Below are positions 46,260-54,929 of a stretch of 64,000 nt of DNA, piece by piece. The notes beneath the pieces are model-generated. The model searched no databases and was not told the origin of the DNA. It saw only the letters and a program-made list of their open reading frames with translations. Positions within the stretch are counted from its first letter, which is position 1; each line of letters starts with the position of its first letter. Source of the stretch: Chloroflexi bacterium HGW-Chloroflexi-10 (GTDB taxonomy: Bacteria > Chloroflexota > Anaerolineae > Anaerolineales > Anaerolineaceae); NCBI GenBank assembly GCA_002840755.1, contig PHBZ01000028.1, positions 1 to 64,000 on the forward strand. The letters are read 5' to 3'. A program made the translations under genes and the position numbers.

Positions 46260-46279
46260 TATCGATAACGTTATCGATA
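46260..46279. promoter_or_regulatory. ara operator 2 (araA)
   Basis: TATCGATAACGTTATCGATA, a perfect 20-bp palindrome, same core as operator 1, located just downstream of the araA -10 box at about +2. Confidence 0.88.
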
Positions 46280-46399
46280 ACGCAAATTTATAACCAACAA
46301 TCCTCGAATTCCATACACAAATTAAAACCACAAAAAATAACCTGAATGCAATCTGGGGAGGATGTCTCTTGTTGGAAATAACATCTGAAAGGATATTCC

Positions 46400-47902
46400 A
46401 TGATTAACCTTGAACAATATGAAATCTGGTTTGTAACAGGCAGCCAACATCTCTACGGACCTGACACCTTAAAACTGGTCGCTGAAAATTCGCAAATTAT
46501 TGCTGGTTTTCTAAATAGTAATCGGCTTCCAGTTCGGGTTGTTTTTAAACCTGTGGTTACCACTTCTGAAGAAATTTTAAATGTGTGCATGGCCGCCAAT
46601 AATACACCCAATTGTATCGGGCTAGTGTGCTGGATGCACACATTTTCCCCAGCAAAAATGTGGATTGCTGGTCTGAATGCACTCAATAAACCCTTCATTC
46701 ATTTACATACACAATTCAGTCGCGAAATTCCCTGGTCAGAAATTGATATGAATTTCATGAACCTTAATCAGTCCGCTCACGGAGACCGCGAATTCGGTTT
46801 TATTGGTTCACGCATGAGGCTCAACCGTAAAGTGATCGTCGGTTATTGGCAGGATGCTGATGTTCTTGCAAAACTCAATATCTGGACACGCGCAGCTGCT
46901 GCCTGGGCAGACCTACAGGGTGCAAAAGTTGCCCGCTTTGGTGATAACATGCGCGATGTAGCCGTAACCGAGGGTGATAAGGTTGCTGGGCAAATACAAT
47001 TCGGTTATGCCGTGCATGGTTTTGGTGTCGGCGACCTGGTCAAGGTTGTCAATGAGGTAACTGATAACAGTATCGATCAACTCGTCACAGAATATATGGA
47101 TACCTACGCAATTACTGCGGATATCCGCCAGACAAAATCATTTTCCACTTTGCGTGAAGCAGCCCGGATTGAAATTGGATTACGCTGGTTCCTTGACGCC
47201 GGTGGGTTCAAAGCGTTCACAACCACATTTGAAGATCTGCATGGTCTCTCCCAACTGCCTGGACTGGCCTGTCAGCGTTTGATGAATGATGGCCTGGGGT
47301 TTGGTGCTGAAGGTGATTGGAAAACTGCCGCCTTAGTGCGTTCCATGAAAGTTATGTCAGAAGGATTATCAGGGGGAACGTCCTTTATGGAGGATTACAC
47401 CTACCACATGCCAGCCAACGGAATGGCTAAAGTCTTGGGTGCGCATATGCTGGAAGTCTGTCCATCTATTGCGGCTGGTAAACCATCCTTGCAAATCCAT
47501 CCACTATCGATTGGTGGGAAAGCCGACCCTGCTCGCCTAGTTTTTACCACACAAACCGGTCCGGCACTTAATGCCACCGTCATCGATATGGGCAATCGTT
47601 TCCGCATGATCGTCAATACGGTTGAGGTAGTGGATACAGATGCAAAGCTGCCAAAGTTGCCAGTAGCACAGGCATTTTGGGTGCCGCAGCCTAATTTGCA
47701 GGTTTCAGCCGAAGCCTGGATACTGGCAGGTGGTGCTCACCACACCGGCTTTAGTCAGGCTTTAACTGTCGAACATCTGCAAGATTTTGCTGATATCGCT
47801 AGTATCGAAATGATGGTGATTGACCAGCATACCATTATCTCTGAGTTTAAAAAGGAATTACGCTTAAACCATCTATACTATTCCCTTGCCAAAGGTTTTT
47901 AA
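46400..47902 (+). CDS. araA: L-arabinose isomerase
   Basis: 500 aa, usual length; converts L-arabinose to L-ribulose. N-terminus [18 protein letters not shown] is diagnostic; [27 protein letters not shown] and [19 protein letters not shown]-like sequence (with one change, MNFMNL) and SFMEDYTYH (metal Glu) are present. AAAGGA precedes the ATG. It is transcribed separately from araBD but under the same operator type. No arabinose transporter is in the window unless the MFS gene at 50.2 kb serves. Confidence 0.97.
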   Translation: MINLEQYEIWFVTGSQHLYGPDTLKLVAENSQIIAGFLNSNRLPVRVVFKPVVTTSEEILNVCMAANNTPNCIGLVCWMHTFSPAKMWIAGLNALNKPFIHLHTQFSREIPWSEIDMNFMNLNQSAHGDREFGFIGSRMRLNRKVIVGYWQDADVLAKLNIWTRAAAAWADLQGAKVARFGDNMRDVAVTEGDKVAGQIQFGYAVHGFGVGDLVKVVNEVTDNSIDQLVTEYMDTYAITADIRQTKSFSTLREAARIEIGLRWFLDAGGFKAFTTTFEDLHGLSQLPGLACQRLMNDGLGFGAEGDWKTAALVRSMKVMSEGLSGGTSFMEDYTYHMPANGMAKVLGAHMLEVCPSIAAGKPSLQIHPLSIGGKADPARLVFTTQTGPALNATVIDMGNRFRMIVNTVEVVDTDAKLPKLPVAQAFWVPQPNLQVSAEAWILAGGAHHTGFSQALTVEHLQDFADIASIEMMVIDQHTIISEFKKELRLNHLYYSLAKGF

Positions 47903-47950
47903 TAGTCAAATTCCAATATTCATTTCCATTCTCAAGAAAAAAGCTGAATG

Positions 47951-47982
47951 AAGAAACGGATTACTACACTCCGTTTCTTTTT
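47951..47982 (+). terminator. Terminator of araA
   Basis: AAGAAACGGA/TCCGTTTCTT 10-bp stem with loop of about 9 nt, followed by TTT. Confidence 0.85.
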
Positions 47983-48261
47983 CTATTAATTTTCCTCACA
48001 AAATGATTGAATTCGACCCTTTAATTTTATGATTTTTATTGCTTGTTCAAGTAAAATTTTCTTACTTATTACCGATGTTAACCATCTCGAGGATTATTGT
48101 TCATCGATGATACGTAGGAAATTACTTTATGGATATCAGCAATCTGATTTATCAAGACCCATCACCCTTTCCTGGGTCTCAGTTATCTGTTGATCAGTGC
48201 TAAAAACGACTTAGAATACAATAAAAATCCAACCCGAATTCCAGACTCTAAAAAGGATCAC
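47983..48261. other. Intergenic region without recognised content
   Basis: Between the araA terminator and the glycosidase-like gene lies an AT-rich stretch. It contains a TCATCGATGA palindrome near 48100, unlike the ara operator in its centre. No convincing promoter, RNA or small gene was found. Confidence 0.5.
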
Positions 48262-50154
48262 ATGCAGAAAAAACCAGAATATAAGATAGGCCAATATCGT
48301 CCAGTCTATTTTTGGGCCGGCCCCGGCACCATTCGCATGAATCGCTTAAAATTCATGCAAGTACCGGTGGATGAAGCTGTTCATCATACAGCTCATACTG
48401 AAGTCGGTGCAGAAGTGATTGTCAACCGCATGCACCAAAACTGGATACACTTGACCTATAGCTGGGGCTTTCCTCCGGAAGAGGAACAGGAAGATTGGGA
48501 TTCTTTTGAGACCGCTACAAAAACATATCACCAACATGGGAAGAATGTCTTCGCCTATATTCAAAGCTCCAATTGTGTCTACGATGGTAGTTTTCGAAAA
48601 AAAGATTGGTACGTTCGTGATCCTCAGGGTCGAAAACATTATTATTACTCTGGTCGTTATATGACCTGCTTTCAAAACCGGGATTGGATAAATTACCTGA
48701 AAGAAAGAGTAGCAGATGCCATAATTCGTGGAGCAGACGGAATTTTCTTCGATAATTTATGGTACGGTTGCCAACCCAGTAGCTTGTTTGGTGCCTGGTT
48801 AGGAATGGCCGGTTGTTTTTGTACCACCTGCCGAGATCGTTACACCAGGGAAGAAGGCAAAGAAATCCCGCGCCATGTCGATCTGAACGACGAAGAGGTG
48901 ATTACATATTTGCATTGGCGCGCTGCTCGGCTGACCGAAGTCGTTGCCGACCTGGCTAGTTATGCCCGGGAAGTGAAAGAAGACATTCAAATCAGTGCTA
49001 ACGATTACGATTTGGTCATGCGACCCAGTTACCTTATATACGGTATTGATTTTCCATCCCTGGCAAAAATCCAGGATGTCACTATGATTGAAAATTTCGC
49101 CTTGCCTTTGTGGACACCACATAAAAGGGAACGCCTGGCCAATAACGCACTCACAATCCGCAATGCCCGGCCATTTTTACCACCTGACAAACACCTCAGT
49201 GTGATTTCTTACGACGTTGGTATTGGATTCGATCCGGTTTACCCTGCACGCCGTATACTCCAGGGAATGGCTGAAGCGGCTGCTCTTGGCTGCAGTATGA
49301 CCACCAAAGGTACAGAATATCATGATGGCAAGAAGATGACTCTAATCAATGCTGCGGAATATGCTGATCAACAACAAGCAATTGGGGATTTTTCCCGGTG
49401 GCTGGAAAGCCATCAAACAATCTATACTAATCGTGAGAACAGCTCAAAGGTAGCCTTAATGCACCCTGCTGATTCTCTCTGGCAGAAATGGCTAACACTA
49501 GCTCCTATTTATTTCGGAGCTGCCCAAACCCTGATAAAAGCTGGTATACCCTGGAAGGTAATAAAACCGGGAGATTCGCTTGAAGGCATTAACACCTTAC
49601 TTGTTTTTAATCCAGAACAGAAAAAACAACTGGCGGCCAAACCAAATATTAGGATTATCACGGTTCCAAATCTTCCAGGATGGCAGCCCAAGCCGGATTC
49701 CTGGGTAGCCCATCACCCTTACTTTCGAAATGTCATATCTAATGTCGCAGAAGTATTAATCCGCACTTATCATGCCAACTCCTTCAGTCGTTCAGTTATG
49801 GACCATTTGGGAATGGCAAAACTCGTCACCCAAACTAATCTCTACTATTTACCAACACTACAAAAACAAACGAACTTACTGTCTGCTCTCCAACAAATGA
49901 ATTCTATTCGTGCTATTTCCAACGAACCAATATTGTTGGAAATATGGCAGCAAGATGATCTAACCCAATTACACCTGGTTAACTATGCACAACAGCCCCA
50001 ACACGTTGAAGTAATTTTGCCATGGTCTGGAACAGCTCGGATTATTACATCAGGTTTTGCGGATATCAAATCCATAGATTTCACTTCTTCTCTATTTGTA
50101 GAAGTGGACATATACACTGTTTGTTTTATCCATCAAGATAAAGGAGTCATATGA
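48262..50154 (+). CDS. Putative glycoside-hydrolase-like (TIM barrel) protein, GHL6-like
   Basis: 630 aa. No firm family assignment. The N-terminal two thirds look like a (beta/alpha)8 barrel similar to hypothetical glycosyl hydrolases and GH42-like proteins: HQHGKNVFAYIQSSN, then ADGIFFDNLWYG with D164 as a candidate catalytic residue, and a Cys cluster CFCTTC (185-190) followed by RYTREEGKEIP. A glutaminase-like region (about 395-480) and a beta-rich end follow, as in GH42-type architecture. The start ATG at 48262 has AAAAGGA upstream. Cytoplasmic, coupled to the MFS gene by a 4-nt overlap. Confidence 0.65.
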   Translation: MQKKPEYKIGQYRPVYFWAGPGTIRMNRLKFMQVPVDEAVHHTAHTEVGAEVIVNRMHQNWIHLTYSWGFPPEEEQEDWDSFETATKTYHQHGKNVFAYIQSSNCVYDGSFRKKDWYVRDPQGRKHYYYSGRYMTCFQNRDWINYLKERVADAIIRGADGIFFDNLWYGCQPSSLFGAWLGMAGCFCTTCRDRYTREEGKEIPRHVDLNDEEVITYLHWRAARLTEVVADLASYAREVKEDIQISANDYDLVMRPSYLIYGIDFPSLAKIQDVTMIENFALPLWTPHKRERLANNALTIRNARPFLPPDKHLSVISYDVGIGFDPVYPARRILQGMAEAAALGCSMTTKGTEYHDGKKMTLINAAEYADQQQAIGDFSRWLESHQTIYTNRENSSKVALMHPADSLWQKWLTLAPIYFGAAQTLIKAGIPWKVIKPGDSLEGINTLLVFNPEQKKQLAAKPNIRIITVPNLPGWQPKPDSWVAHHPYFRNVISNVAEVLIRTYHANSFSRSVMDHLGMAKLVTQTNLYYLPTLQKQTNLLSALQQMNSIRAISNEPILLEIWQQDDLTQLHLVNYAQQPQHVEVILPWSGTARIITSGFADIKSIDFTSSLFVEVDIYTVCFIHQDKGVI

Positions 50155-51572
50155 ATCGCGCATTGAAATGGTTCGATTATATTACGATCAATATATATTG
50201 GTTTGGCCTGACTACCCGTTCTCAGGTATTATCCCCTTTAATTATTCCGCTGCTGGTACAGCGATTCGTGGGTGAAGCCGCCAAAGGAGCTTACGTTGGT
50301 AATATCCGTCTCTGGGCTTTAATGGTGGCTGTCCTGGCACAGGCGCTTTTTGGGATGTTATCCGACCAATCCCATTCAAAATTTGGACGCAGGCGTCCTT
50401 TTATTGTTGCGGGTACGGTAGGTGAACTGATTATCTTTTTCCTAATTGGTTTTACTGCCGGTATGGAAGGAATGAGCGGGTATTGGTTCCTCTTTTTGCT
50501 TTATACCCTCTCAATGCTATCCTCCAATGCCGCCCATGCAGCCACCCAAGCACTGATACCTGATCTGGTCCCCGATGAAAAACGTGGTACTTTTTCCGGT
50601 ATTAAAGCCTTACTAGAATTACCAGTACCATTAATCTTTGTTTCCTTTGTCATTGGAAAAATGGTTAGCGCCGGCAATATTTGGGGGGCATTGATCATCC
50701 TGATAATTGTCTTGTTTACCTGTATGGTGATCACCCTTTGGGTACCCGAAACTGCTCAGACCACCCCAAAAGAAAAGCGTGATTGGCAACCCATATTACG
50801 ACTGTTAGCTATGACTGCCTTTTTTACAGTTATCATTCTGGCTTTAGGGGCAGCGGTTAAAGGAATCATGCTTTTTGGTATAGCAGCCGAGTGGCAAAAC
50901 GTTAAAATAACCGTAATGGTTGTAGGTTTTCTCGGTATGGTTATTGCGATTGGGATTGGTGTGTGGGTCAGCGTTGCCATCAGCATCGGAAAGCAAATCA
51001 AAGAACACAAATCGTATACATGGTGGGTGGTTAACCGCTTATTCTTCCTGACCGGGTCCACTAATCTGGCTTCTTTTATGGTTTTTTTCCTACAAGAACG
51101 CTTTCCAAACTTACAGGGTGAAAAAGCAGCCGGACCAGCCGCTACCATCACCATGTTCGTGGGTATTTTTATCTTACTATCTGCTCTTCCCAGCGGTTGG
51201 CTCAGTGATCGCTTTGGTAAAAAACCGCTTATCCTGGTCAGCGCGTTATTGGCAACAGCGGGCACAATCCTCGTCCTGACTTCACCAACCCTAAGTCTGA
51301 TGAATGTCGGAGGCAGCTTGTTAGGAGCTGGAATTGGCTTCTTTTATGCATCCAATTGGGCGCTGGGCACCGAAATTGTCCCGAAGGAACAAGCCGGCCG
51401 CTTTCTGGGAATTTCTAATCTGGCAGGCGCAGGAGCTGGCGCGGTTGGTGCTTATATTGGTGGCCCGATAGCAGACCAGATCGGCTATACCCCATTAATG
51501 ATCATCTATACAATCTTATTCATGGTTTCCTTGCTGGCACTTACTCGGATTAAAACAAAAAAGAATGGCTAA
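50151..51572 (+). CDS. MFS transporter, GPH/sugar-type
   Basis: 473 aa, about 12 hydrophobic segments. The loop-2 motif FGMLSDQSHSKFGRRRPFIVAGT and the second-half GWLSDRFGKKPLIL resemble GPH/sucrose-type cation:sugar symporters. Overlap with the glycosidase-like gene indicates that it imports that enzyme's substrate, probably an oligosaccharide or glycoside. Its 3' end overlaps the lipoprotein gene by 8 nt. Confidence 0.85.
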   Translation: MNRALKWFDYITINIYWFGLTTRSQVLSPLIIPLLVQRFVGEAAKGAYVGNIRLWALMVAVLAQALFGMLSDQSHSKFGRRRPFIVAGTVGELIIFFLIGFTAGMEGMSGYWFLFLLYTLSMLSSNAAHAATQALIPDLVPDEKRGTFSGIKALLELPVPLIFVSFVIGKMVSAGNIWGALIILIIVLFTCMVITLWVPETAQTTPKEKRDWQPILRLLAMTAFFTVIILALGAAVKGIMLFGIAAEWQNVKITVMVVGFLGMVIAIGIGVWVSVAISIGKQIKEHKSYTWWVVNRLFFLTGSTNLASFMVFFLQERFPNLQGEKAAGPAATITMFVGIFILLSALPSGWLSDRFGKKPLILVSALLATAGTILVLTSPTLSLMNVGGSLLGAGIGFFYASNWALGTEIVPKEQAGRFLGISNLAGAGAGAVGAYIGGPIADQIGYTPLMIIYTILFMVSLLALTRIKTKKNG

Positions 51573-52341
51573 TCATAAATCTGGTATCCTGTCATTCTTA
51601 ATCTATATCGCAGTGTTGTTGATAAGTGCTTGCCAAAATACACAACATCCTGCAACCCCCAACGTAGACAAATTACCCCCTAAATCCACTATTACCCCCA
51701 CACTCACACCTATCCCTACAGTAACCAGTACGTGGACACCAACAAGCACATACACTCCGCTCCCCAGTCCAACTGCTACCAATAGTGAGCCGGCTGGTTG
51801 CCAGAAACCTCCAGATGATTATGAGATTCGTACCATTAATGGAATGCTGATAAATGCCAGAACCTATTCCATGCTGCTGCATGCCCAAGAATTGTACTCA
51901 GGTGAATTGGAATTGACCGGCTATCATTTTACCCAAGGCAGTTACACCAACCTGGTCTCTGCTAGTTTTGGAACACATGATGGCGGTGGCGCCGTTGATT
52001 TATCTGTTATTCAATATGGAACTTACAAGGTTCTGTATGATGATATTGACCCATTGGTCCACGCATTGCGTGTGGCTGGCTTCGCTGCATGGCTGCGGGA
52101 TTTTGACCAGTTATACCCGGGTTCACCCATTCACATTCATGCCATAGCAATTGGGGATCGCGATTTGTCCCAGGCTGCCTCTGATCAGTTAACCGGAAAA
52201 TTTGGCTATTTCCGTGGTTATAATGGCTTACCTCAAGAAGAGTGGCAATCACCTTTTCCAGACGAGCACGGTGGCCCTGTTCTCTGTCAATGGATGATGG
52301 AGATGGGTTATGATATATTACCGATCAGCACACAGCCGTGA
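51565..52341 (+). CDS. Lipoprotein with M15-like (D-Ala-D-Ala carboxypeptidase-type) domain
   Basis: 258 aa. Signal peptide with lipobox LISAC (Cys 23), then a Thr/Pro-rich stalk (residues 35-75) as is common in Chloroflexota surface proteins. The rest contains SFGTHDGGGAVDLSV and PGSPIHIHAIAIGD, which match the zinc-ligand spacing of M15 peptidases (S-x-H-x(6)-D and a late H-x-H). Cleavage of peptidoglycan peptides is inferred; the domain is divergent. Slight overlap with the MFS gene. Confidence 0.7.
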   Translation: MANHKSGILSFLIYIAVLLISACQNTQHPATPNVDKLPPKSTITPTLTPIPTVTSTWTPTSTYTPLPSPTATNSEPAGCQKPPDDYEIRTINGMLINARTYSMLLHAQELYSGELELTGYHFTQGSYTNLVSASFGTHDGGGAVDLSVIQYGTYKVLYDDIDPLVHALRVAGFAAWLRDFDQLYPGSPIHIHAIAIGDRDLSQAASDQLTGKFGYFRGYNGLPQEEWQSPFPDEHGGPVLCQWMMEMGYDILPISTQP

Positions 52342-52347
52342 AAACAA

Positions 52348-53208
52348 TTAATCTCCGGTGAGGAGCAACAAACTCATTGGGTCAAGCGGACGATACCAGC
52401 CACTCACTCGCCAACGGCAGTATTGCATCATTTCCGGTGCAGTAGCTGAAACATCGTAATGCGCCATACTATCCGGAATTGCTTCGGAATAAGCATAACG
52501 TATTTCCACGTGCAGATGCGGCGCCAACGCATTGCCACTCATACCAATCTCACCTAAAACTTGACCGGCGAGAATTCCATCTTCCACCTGCACATCGGTT
52601 GCATTTTTAAGGTGTGCATATAGGACAAATAAATGAATTTGCTCACTTTGTTCAGGTGCATCCTCCCAACCTTGTGGGCAGGATAATGCCGGATTGGCTC
52701 GCCAAGGTGACGGGGTTTCCATTTTATTTATTGCTGTCAGCCAGTTAAGCGGAATTTCTGCCGGACCGCTGACCACCAAAACGGCATTCCCATATGGAAA
52801 GCGATCTTCCATCACCTGAACGACTCTCCCTGCCAGAATCGATTGAACAGCCATTCCTTCCAGTGTAATACGAGACTGCGGATCAACTTCACTGAAATCG
52901 ACCCCCTGGTGTGGGTCATCACTGCCAGCTTTCGGTAAGTGAAAAGGATTGTAAATTGTGGCGGGCAAATCCTGCAATGCAATCTCTTGCAAAGGCGAAA
53001 CCCAAACCACGGGTGTTGGCGTACTCGTGGATAACTGGATTGGAGTTGGCGTATAAGTTGGAATTATTGTCTCGGTTGGCGTATGCACCAATACAGGTGG
53101 CTTCTGCATTGTGGATATCAGTGTTGGTTGCTGCATAGTTGTTGTACACGAAGTCAATATTAATAACAGAATTACCAGATTCTTTTGAAATTGGAATAAT
53201 ATCCTCAT
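52348..53208 (-). CDS. M23-family peptidase lipoprotein (LytM-like)
   Basis: 286 aa. Signal peptide with lipobox LLLILTSC, Thr/Pro-rich stalk, then a LytM/M23 domain: HQGVDFSEVD (first zinc ligands) and YAHL followed by GEIGMSGNALAPHLHVEIR (H-x-H). Likely a peptidoglycan endopeptidase or a scaffold. An insertion with two Cys lies between the motifs. The ATG at 53206-53208 was chosen because AAGG precedes it; a GTG 18 nt upstream is less likely. Convergent with the M15-like lipoprotein gene. Confidence 0.85.
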   Translation of the reverse strand: MRILFQFQKNLVILLLILTSCTTTMQQPTLISTMQKPPVLVHTPTETIIPTYTPTPIQLSTSTPTPVVWVSPLQEIALQDLPATIYNPFHLPKAGSDDPHQGVDFSEVDPQSRITLEGMAVQSILAGRVVQVMEDRFPYGNAVLVVSGPAEIPLNWLTAINKMETPSPWRANPALSCPQGWEDAPEQSEQIHLFVLYAHLKNATDVQVEDGILAGQVLGEIGMSGNALAPHLHVEIRYAYSEAIPDSMAHYDVSATAPEMMQYCRWRVSGWYRPLDPMSLLLLTGD

Positions 53209-53243
53209 GAGATGCCTTGAATCCACAAGTTATCGTGATGAGC

Positions 53244-53618
53244 TTAAATTTCTGCCATACACTCAATTTCCACCAGGGCATCCAGAGGATTCTGTTTTAC
53301 CGCAATGGTCGTCCTCGCCGGCGTATGACCGTCAAACATCCGCGCATAAACTTCATTCATACCCAGAAAATCTTCCATTGATTTCAGATAAACCGTTGTT
53401 TTCACAACATTCTGAAGTGACAAATTAAATTCACCCAGCACTATCTTTAAGTTTTCTAGAACACGTTCCGTTTGTGCTCTGATTTCGACACCAACCAGTT
53501 GATTGGTCTGTGGATCCAACGGGGTCTGCCCGGAACAAATCACGAGATGACCTGTTTTAATAGCATGACAATATGGCCCAATCGCTTTTGGCGCATTTTC
53601 TACAAACTTAATTTCCAT
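53244..53618 (-). CDS. ridA: RidA family protein (enamine/imine deaminase)
   Basis: 124 aa, standard length. Motifs: AIGPYCHAIKTGHLVICSGQTPLDP, NLKIVLGEFNLSLQNVVKTTVYL, and ARTTIAV with the carboxylate-binding Arg, ending in VEIECMAEI. RidA hydrolyses reactive enamines formed by PLP enzymes. Short distance to the M23 gene (36 bp). Confidence 0.93.
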   Translation of the reverse strand: MEIKFVENAPKAIGPYCHAIKTGHLVICSGQTPLDPQTNQLVGVEIRAQTERVLENLKIVLGEFNLSLQNVVKTTVYLKSMEDFLGMNEVYARMFDGHTPARTTIAVKQNPLDALVEIECMAEI

Positions 53619-53728
53619 TGTTACTCTCCTTTTCCAGTTATTTTATTAACAAAATCTCTATAATTTTTTAACCAAATCTTTAGAAAACGGGGATATACTT
53701 TTTTCGACCACACAAAAAGGAATCTCTC

Positions 53729-54871
53729 ATGAACCCTCGTAAAATATTATATGTCCTGATCATTATTGTTGTAGCGTTGGGTAGTTCCCTATTTGGCGCC
53801 GGAGCAGGTGTCTTGCTGACGATTAATTATATCCGTAATCAAAACGACCTGTTGCCTGTTTCCACAGAAGGATCCGCACCAGATATAGCCACACAAATTT
53901 CAGTCAACAATACCATTATCGAAACAACCATTACACAGGTTGTAGACCAGGTAGAGCCTTCTGTGGTAACCGTTGTGGGCAAGATCAGCGGCACAACAAC
54001 ATTCTTTGGGGTTACTCCTGACCAGGAAAGCAGTGGGAGCGGGGTCATCATCAACGCTGACGGATATATCATCACTAATAACCATGTCATCGAAGATGCC
54101 ACATCTCTATCTGTGATATATAACGACGGCACCGAACACCCTGCTGAATTGGTTAACCGGGATGTCTTTGCAGATCTGGCCGTTTTAAAAATTGAGGGGT
54201 CAGTGCCCGGAGTTGCACAATTAGGTAATTCAGACAACTTAAAACCAGGAGAAAGTGTAATTGCCATAGGCTCTCCATTGGGTACATTCCGCAATTCAGT
54301 CACAGTTGGGGTGATCAGTGCAACAGAACGCTCCCTGGATTCCGGAAACGGGTATACCATTGAAAATCTTATTCAAACCGACGCAGCCATCAACCAGGGA
54401 AATTCGGGAGGCCCACTGGTAAATCTGGCCGGCGAAGTTATTGGAATCAACACACTGGTTATACGCGGAACTTCGACCTTCAGTACCAACGCTGAAGCAC
54501 TTGGTTTTGCCATACCATCCAACACGGTTCAAATGATAGGCTCTCAAATCATTGAAAATGGGTACTTTGCCCGACCCAATATTGGTGCTGATTATGAAAA
54601 TATCAGTCCACGCCTGGCTTCCTGGTATAACTTGCCGGTCAACTGGGGAATATATCTCACCGAAATTCAAAATGGCGGCTCAGCCGACCAGGCAGGCTTA
54701 CGGGCAGGTGATATTATCACCCGAATTGGAGATACCAGCATCGATGAAACCCATTCTTTTATCAATCTCCTTTTCGACCATCAACCCAACCAACGAATTA
54801 GCATAGAATATGTGCGCGGTAATGACGTCCGGCAAACTGAGATCACACTTGGAGAAGTAGTTTACCGCTAA
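53729..54871 (+). CDS. HtrA/DegP-like serine protease with PDZ domain
   Basis: 380 aa. N-terminal membrane anchor (residues 7-34), trypsin-like domain with the triad H119 (TNNHVIED), D149 (DLAVLK), S226 (QGNSGGPL), and one C-terminal PDZ domain (about 285-378, GSADQAGLRAGDIITRIGD). An extracytoplasmic quality-control protease tethered to the membrane. Own operon, terminator behind. Confidence 0.95.
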   Translation: MNPRKILYVLIIIVVALGSSLFGAGAGVLLTINYIRNQNDLLPVSTEGSAPDIATQISVNNTIIETTITQVVDQVEPSVVTVVGKISGTTTFFGVTPDQESSGSGVIINADGYIITNNHVIEDATSLSVIYNDGTEHPAELVNRDVFADLAVLKIEGSVPGVAQLGNSDNLKPGESVIAIGSPLGTFRNSVTVGVISATERSLDSGNGYTIENLIQTDAAINQGNSGGPLVNLAGEVIGINTLVIRGTSTFSTNAEALGFAIPSNTVQMIGSQIIENGYFARPNIGADYENISPRLASWYNLPVNWGIYLTEIQNGGSADQAGLRAGDIITRIGDTSIDETHSFINLLFDHQPNQRISIEYVRGNDVRQTEITLGEVVYR

Positions 54872-54876
54872 TTTTA

Positions 54877-54912
54877 CAAAGGCCACAAGATAAATTGCCC
54901 TTGTGGCCTTTG
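54877..54912. terminator. Bidirectional terminator between htrA and the HprK-like gene
   Basis: CAAAGGCCACAAG/CTTGTGGCCTTTG, a perfect 13-bp stem with a 10-nt loop, flanked by A- and T-rich sequence on both sides. Confidence 0.9.
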
Positions 54913-54929
54913 TTTATTTCCGGGTTTTG

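Noticed and set aside
48095-48112. TCATCGATGA palindrome as a third ara operator
   Set aside because: It lacks the AACGTT centre and the spacing of the two real sites.
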